A stretch of DNA of 64,000 nt from Tenrec ecaudatus (Eukaryota > Chordata > Mammalia > Afrosoricida > Tenrecidae): NCBI RefSeq assembly GCF_050624435.1, contig NC_134536.1, forward strand, positions 8,064,758 through 8,128,757. The letters are read 5' to 3'. The position numbers and the translations under genes are program-made. The first letter of the stretch is position 1, and each line of letters begins with the position of its first letter. Below the pieces are notes generated by a model that was given only the letters and a program-made list of their open reading frames with translations, was not told where the DNA came from and ran no database searches. Of this stretch, positions 59,255-64,000 are shown piece by piece.

Positions 59255-60162
59255 TTAAAAAAAATTAAAATCACTTTATTGGGGGCTCGTACAACTCTTA
59301 TCACAATCCATATATTCATCTATTGTGTCACACATTTGTACATTTGTTGCCCTCATCATTCGCAAATCATTTGCTTTCCACTTGAGCCCTTGGTATCAGC
59401 TCATTTTTTGCCCTCCCTCCCCATCCTCCCTCCCTCACAAACCCTTGATAATTTATAAATTATTATTTTGTCATATCTTACACTGTCCGATGTCTCCCTT
59501 CACCCACTTTTCTGTTGTCCATCACCCAGGGAGGTTATACGTAGATCCTTTTAATTTGTTCCCTCTTTCTACCCCATCTCCCCTCCACCTCCTGGTATCA
59601 CTACTCTCACCACTGGTCCTGAGGGGTTCATCTGTCCTGGATTCCCTGTGTTTCCAGTTCCTGTCTGCACCAATGTACATCCTCTGGTCTAGCCAGGTTT
59701 GTAAGGTAGAATTGAGATCATGATAGTGAGGGGGTGGAAGCATTTAAGAACTAGAGGAAAGTTGTGTGTTTCATCAATGCTACGCTGCACCTTGACTGAC
59801 TCGTCTCCTCCCTGTGACCCTTCAGGTTTCAGACATCAGAGAACAAAAAATCACCATTGTGTGCTTACCTTCCCCATATGAACACTGAAGAGAAATGTGT
59901 GTATAAGCAAGTGGGTTGAAGAAGGCTGATGGTGCCCAGCCATCGAGAGATATAGCATCTGGGGTCTTAAAGGCTTGAAAATAAACAAGCGGCCATCTAG
60001 CCCAGAAGCAACAAAATCCACATGGAAGAAGCACACCTGCCTGTGTGATCACGAGGTGTCAAAGGGATCAGGTATCAACCACCAAAGAATAAAACATATC
60101 ATTGTGAATGAGGGGGAGTGTGGGGTGGGAACCCAATGCCCTTCTATAGGCAACTGGACGTC
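59255..60162 (-). mobile_element. Family A retroposon with 5' inversion
   Basis: From 59255 to 59825 the copy is in reverse orientation, from the tail (CACTTTATTGGGGGCTCGTA) to CTGTGACCCTTCAGG. From about 59826 to 60162 the adjoining 5' part is in forward orientation (GATGGTGCCCAGCCATCGAG, CTGGGGTCTTAAAGGCTTGA, AGTGTGGGGTGGGAACCCAA). The inner ends meet at neighbouring points of the consensus. This is the twin-priming pattern of L1 insertion. Confidence 0.85.
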
Positions 60163-60177
60163 ATTATTTAGGGAAAC

Positions 60178-60275
60178 AGATGACCACATCTTTTTTCCAA
60201 GGAGTAGCAACTGGGTTCAAGCCACCAACCTTCTCATTAGCAGCCAAGTGCATTAATGGAACTCCTTATATACAA
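60178..60275 (-). repeat. AfroSINE, 5' half
   Basis: GGGTTCAAGCCACCAACCTT, CTCATTAGCAGCCAAGTGCA and TTAATGGAACTCC in reverse orientation. Confidence 0.75.
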
Positions 60276-60390
60276 AGACCAGACACTTGAACACAACTTT
60301 CAAAGTGCTCTCATGGGGGTATTTGTGCTATGTTTAACACTCACACAGCAAACCTTCTGTGCGATCAAAAAAAAGTGGAAGTGGGAGTCA

Positions 60391-60600
60391 TGAGAGGAGC
60401 TCTGGTGGCATAGGGGCTATGTGTTTGCCTGTGACCTGCAAGGTCAGCAGTTCAAAACCAGCAGATGATATGAGGAAGAAAGATGGGACTTTCTACTCTC
60501 TGAGTCTCAGAAACTCACAGGGACAGTCTACCCTGTTCTTGTAGGGTCCCTACCTGCCAACATTGACTCAATGGCAATGAGCTTTGCTTTTTTATTAGTT
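60391..60600 (+). repeat. AfroSINE, full length
   Basis: GGAGCTCTGGTGGCATAGGG head, GACCTGCAAGGTCAGCAGTT, GAAAGATGGGACTTTCTACT, CCTGTTCTTGTAGGGTCCCT and TTGACTCAATGGCAATGAGC. One of the best kept copies. Confidence 0.92.
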
Positions 60601-60959
60601 TTGGTGTCATGATAAAACAGCATAGATCTTAAATAATTTTTACTTAAACCTTAAAAATGTAGGCTCATTTGGCAAGCATGTTTATTGCTACAAAATCATA
60701 AAAAGCTATATCAAACTATCAGAAGGTGAAGCTATTGTTTCTCAACATCTCCTCCATCTAAACCTACATATGAGGGGGCACCCCTCACCCCAAACTGGAA
60801 AAAGCTCTGGGTGGAGCTTTAGTAGTACATGTTTTTACTCCTAGGTGAGCATTGAGCAACTCACTCTGAGTTAGTGCACCCAGCAGCATCACCTGGGAAG
60901 GTTCTCTCTGGTCAGCGAATTTTTTTTCATCAAAGCAGTTTTGCTCCAACCTCGTTTTT

Positions 60960-62500
60960 TGGGATGCCAGATTTAAGAGAACAGTGTGTGGCTGTGAACT
61001 TTTGTTTCCTTCTCTGGAAAATTTGTCGCAGAAGCTGTTGTGATGTTGAACACAGCTTACAAGGACAGCACTACGGGAAAAACTCAAGTGTATGAATGGT
61101 TTTCTCATTTCAAAAAGGGTGAAATGTTGATTGATGAGAAACCTCATCCTGGATGTCCATCAACTTCCAGAATGGATGAAAAAGTTGACAAAATTCGTGC
61201 ACTTGTGCTGGAGACTGGTGACAGACCATTGAAGAGATGGGGAAGTTATCTGGGCTGTCTTGGGACCTCAGCTCAGCAAACCTTAACAGGAGATTTGGGA
61301 ACGAGAGGGGTTGCTGTGCCATTTGAGCCTCGGTTTCTACCTGACCAAGAGAAGAGCGTCCACTGGAAACACGCTGTGCTTAGTAAGAGCAGCTCCGCCT
61401 GGACAGGGCAGAGGCTGTACACTGGTGCATAGGGGAGCTGGAGGCACAGGGAATCCAGGGTGGATGATACCTTCAGGACCAGGGGTGTGAGGGGCGACGC
61501 TGGGAGAGTGGAGGGTGAGTGGATTGGAAAGGGGGAAATGATTACAAGGATCCACATGAGACCTCCTCCCTGGGAGATGGACGGCAGAGAAGGGGGGGCG
61601 GGAGGGAGACTCCGGATAGGGCAAGATATGACAAAATAACAATGTATAAATTACCAAGGGCTCATGAGGGAGGGGGGAGCGGGGAGGGAGGGGAAAAAAA
61701 GAGGACCTGATGCAAAGGGCTTAAGTGGAGAGCAAATGCTATGAGAATGATTGGGGCAGGGAATGTGCGAATGTGCTTTATACAATTGATGTATGTATAG
61801 GTATGGATTGTGGTAAGAGTTGTATGAGTCCCTAATAAAATGTAAAAAAAGAAAATGATTAGGGCAAAGAATGTACAGATGTGCTTTATACAATTGATGT
61901 ATGTATATGTGTGGATTTTGGTAAGAGTTGTATGAGCCCCTAATAAAATGTTAAAAAAAAAAAAAAAGAACAGCTCCGCAGAGACTCAGACTTTTTGCTA
62001 AGGTCATTACTGATAACAAGATGTGCTATTCTTCCAACCCTGAAAGCAAACATCAGTTAAGCTAGTGGAAGACGCCACCGTTGTCACCTGGTCCGAAAAA
62101 AGCTTGTCAAGTGAAATCAAGGATCAAGACGATGCTCATTTGAATTTTTGATGTGAGGGGGATAGTGCATTTAGAGTTCGTTCCACCAGGGCAGACTGTT
62201 AATCAAGCTGTTTATTTAGAGATTCTGAAAAGATTGCAACAAAAGAGTGTGCAACAAACAAAAATAAGAGTGTGCAACAAAAAGGCCTGATTTGTAGCAC
62301 ACAGGGGACTGGTTTTGCCACCATGACAACGCACCTGTTCATGCAGCCATCTCATTGCACCAGTTTTTGGCCAAACACAACATGCCTCTCTTGCCCCATG
62401 CACCTTACTTGCCTGACTGTGCGATTTCTTTTTGTTTCTGAGAATGCAGAGGGACGTGAAAGGACAGTGGCTTGACATAGAAGAAGGAAAGAAAAAAAAT
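60960..62500 (+). pseudogene. Mariner transposase pseudogene
   Basis: The N-terminal part matches mariner transposases (MLNTAYKDSTTGKTQVYEWF, then HPGCPSTSRMDEKVDKIRAL). After a frameshift and the family A insertion (61399-61965) the C-terminal half resumes. HHDNAPVHAA holds one of the catalytic Asp residues (GAC at 62325-62327), and the proline-rich PHAPYLPD follows in frame. The third catalytic Asp, expected just after, is lost in a deletion, and a stop follows. With frameshifts, a missing catalytic residue and insertions, the copy cannot make transposase. Confidence 0.85.
61385..61979 (+). mobile_element. Family A retroposon inside mariner, with target duplication
   Basis: The target duplication AAGAGCAGCTCCGC (61385-61398) recurs as AAGAACAGCTCCGC (61966-61979), one mismatch. 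The insert is 5'-truncated (starts at CTGGACAGGGCAGAGG), has two tail units and ends CCCCTAATAAAATG plus about 15 A. Confidence 0.93.
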
Positions 62501-62525
62501 GAGGGAGGTACTGTCAGCCATCCCC

Positions 62526-63299
62526 ACAGGTGGTTGTGTAATTGAGGAGTAAATTAAAGAGACATCAGATGAGATAAAGCATGCAAGGGCTCACCTCCTC
62601 GGTCATGACATCAGGAGCCAGGTCCAAGCAGAGAGAGAGAGAGATTGCAATGTAATCTCATGATCTTATATAATCTTGGGCACACAGGTCACGGCAAGCA
62701 TATATGTAACAGGAAAGGGTTGTACAAGAGGTATTGACGTAACAGGAGGGGGACGAGCTAGGGGTGTACATGCAATAGGATGGGGAGGCACCATAGGCAT
62801 ACATAGGACAGGAAGGCCCAAAGGTAGCACCATGGGCAGGATCTAGAGTCAAGATTGCATCTAGCCTTTGTCGGCTGAGTTGGCTTGACTTTAGGTGCCT
62901 TTGAGTTCTCCTTCAGGGGAATCCATGATCCTTATAAAAAGCATGTGGGGACTGAGGGGTCTTGTAAAAAAATAAAAAGTGTGTAGTTCCTATTTAGGGT
63001 GGGACAGACAATAGGGTCTGATTGCCTTAGAGGGCTGACAATCTTTAAGCAGTTGACCTTCAAGAATATATAGTAGCAGCCATGTGCTTGCAGGCAGCAT
63101 TGTAAAATTGTCATTATTATCGGGGGGGGCATCATGGGGAGTAAATTTTTTACTTAGGAGAATGTGAGTGGGACGCATCTCCAACCCACAAATGTGAAGG
63201 TTACTTCCATGGGAGCCTTGGCCTCCCACACTCCTTAAGAATGAATATCGAGAGTTTACCTGCATACACTGTCTTCCAAGTTCTGTTTCCCACAACAGG
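62526..63299. mobile_element. Solo LTR, 764 bases
   Basis: The element runs 62531-63294, starting TGGTTGTGTAATTG and ending TTTCCCACA, with the 5-base duplication ACAGG on both sides (62526-62530, 63295-63299). TG..CA ends and a 5-base duplication are those of a retroviral LTR. Mariner sequence resumes without loss. Orientation is unclear: TATA-like motifs occur on both strands. No internal retroviral sequence is present. Confidence 0.82.
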
Positions 63300-63326
63300 T
63301 GAGTTTGAAAAATGTTTCCAAGAATG

Positions 63327-63781
63327 GAATTGTTCGAGCTCTCGGGGGAGAGCTATACTTCCATCCTTGACTCCACGTGAGAAAGAATTCACACTGAAGC
63401 CTAGTTTGTAATCCAAGTGAGTTTATAGAAAATAGTAGCAGTTTCAGGTTCTACAGTAAATGGAACACGAGCCAGAGTCTGCAGCACAGTTGCGGGACTG
63501 CAGCCTGGCCGCTCTGGACATAGCCTGGTTGTGCTACATTGTGGAGCAGCCACTGGGAAAGAGAGCCCAGAGCAAAACCTCTGGCTTTTCAGGGGCTCTG
63601 TTGGGAGGCATGGTCGACAATACTGGTAGACTCTATTGGCTAAATCAAATTCACCTGGCTTAGATGGGCCAATCCAGGTGTAATGCCCACCTAGGTGTAC
63701 CACCCCTTCAAGGCCAGAAGCTCAAACCTCTGAGCATGCGTACTGGACGGCCCAGTCCCTATGCTAGCTACCTAACAGAAT
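63327..63781 (-). mobile_element. Solo LTR, 447 bases
   Basis: The element runs 63331-63777 with TG..CA ends (TGTTCGAGCTC to CTACCTAACA on the plus strand) and the 4-base duplication GAAT at 63327-63330 and 63778-63781. On the minus strand it shows CCAAT boxes, a CTATAAA box near 63422-63428 and downstream U5-like sequence, so it points left. Nothing retroviral is left inside. It lies 31 bases from the first LTR. Confidence 0.82.
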
Positions 63782-64000
63782 CACAAATGTGACAAATAAA
63801 TTAAATATAATGGGTATACTTTGAAGGTGATAAAGTTGTTTTGTAAAAAAAAAATTAACTAAAAACTTTGGGGGAAAAATTCTGTTTGGGGGCAGAGTAC
63901 CCCCATGTACATTTTGAAGGACTTCTCAAACCCTTTCCATTTCTCTAAACTTCCCCCAAGGAAAGCTGCACTTTCTGATTTATACCACGCTCCCAAGCAG

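Larger units (their letters stand above)
60771..63907 (+). mobile_element. Mariner transposon with three nested insertions
   Basis: Inverted ends: TGAGGGGGCACCCCTC at 60771 and the mirror image, slightly diverged, ending about 63907, each next to a TA. Without the three insertions (61399-61965 with duplication, 62531-63294, 63331-63777) about 1.3 kb remains, normal for mariner. The whole lies in the plus direction. Family knowledge: related copies occur in many mammal genomes. Confidence 0.85.

Noticed and set aside
63401-63703. 100-codon minus-strand frame near the right edge
   Set aside because: Lies wholly within the 447-base solo LTR and has no retroviral protein motif.
41200-64000. Search for SOD2, the expected neighbour upstream of WTAP
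   Set aside because: No Mn-superoxide dismutase exon motif was seen on either strand; the gene should lie further right.

Overview
The window is nuclear DNA from a placental mammal of the afrotherian lineage, most probably a tenrec (Echinops telfairi or a close relative). Three things support this: the genes are split by GT-AG introns and match the mammalian WTAP-ACAT2 block; about thirty short interspersed repeats have the AfroSINE structure found only in Afrotheria, alongside an afrotherian RTE-type LINE; and three copies of the horizontally transferred hAT element SPIN are present. SPIN is reported from only a few mammal lineages, and tenrec is the afrotherian among them. The species call is inference from memory of these families, not a database match.

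Genes. Both genes lie on the minus strand, so transcription runs right to left. WTAP, a subunit of the nuclear m6A mRNA methyltransferase complex, is complete: a CpG-island promoter and non-coding exon 1 near 40.5-40.7 kb, seven coding exons between 33.07 and 10.06 kb, and a 3' UTR ending near 9.37 kb. The exons join to a 395-residue open frame. About 6.2 kb further on is the start of ACAT2 (cytosolic acetoacetyl-CoA thiolase): exon 1 with a GC-rich promoter at about 3.1 kb and exon 2 at 1.7-1.8 kb. The rest of ACAT2 lies beyond the left edge. The two genes act in unrelated pathways; their adjacency is ordinary synteny.

Introns. WTAP introns carry many repeats. The largest (17.6-28.1 kb) holds an old L1 3' end into which a LINE-like retroposon, an AfroSINE and a full-length intronless copy of UBE2C (25.0-25.8 kb, intact 179-codon frame, poly(A) tail, target-site duplication) have been inserted.

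Right part (41.2-64 kb). I found no gene that I recognise upstream of WTAP. The stretch is dominated by AfroSINEs and by two retroposon families that look like LINE 3' ends: family A, ending in a CCCCTAATAAAATG-type signal, and family B, ending in GCCAATAAA. There is also an RTE end, hAT and mariner-type MITEs, and at 60.77-63.91 kb a dead mariner that itself contains three later insertions (one family A retroposon and two solo LTRs). No RNA genes, CRISPR arrays or bacterial features were seen.

Coordinates of exons, target-site duplications and transposon ends were read base by base. SINE and LINE edges are approximate, usually within 10-30 bases.
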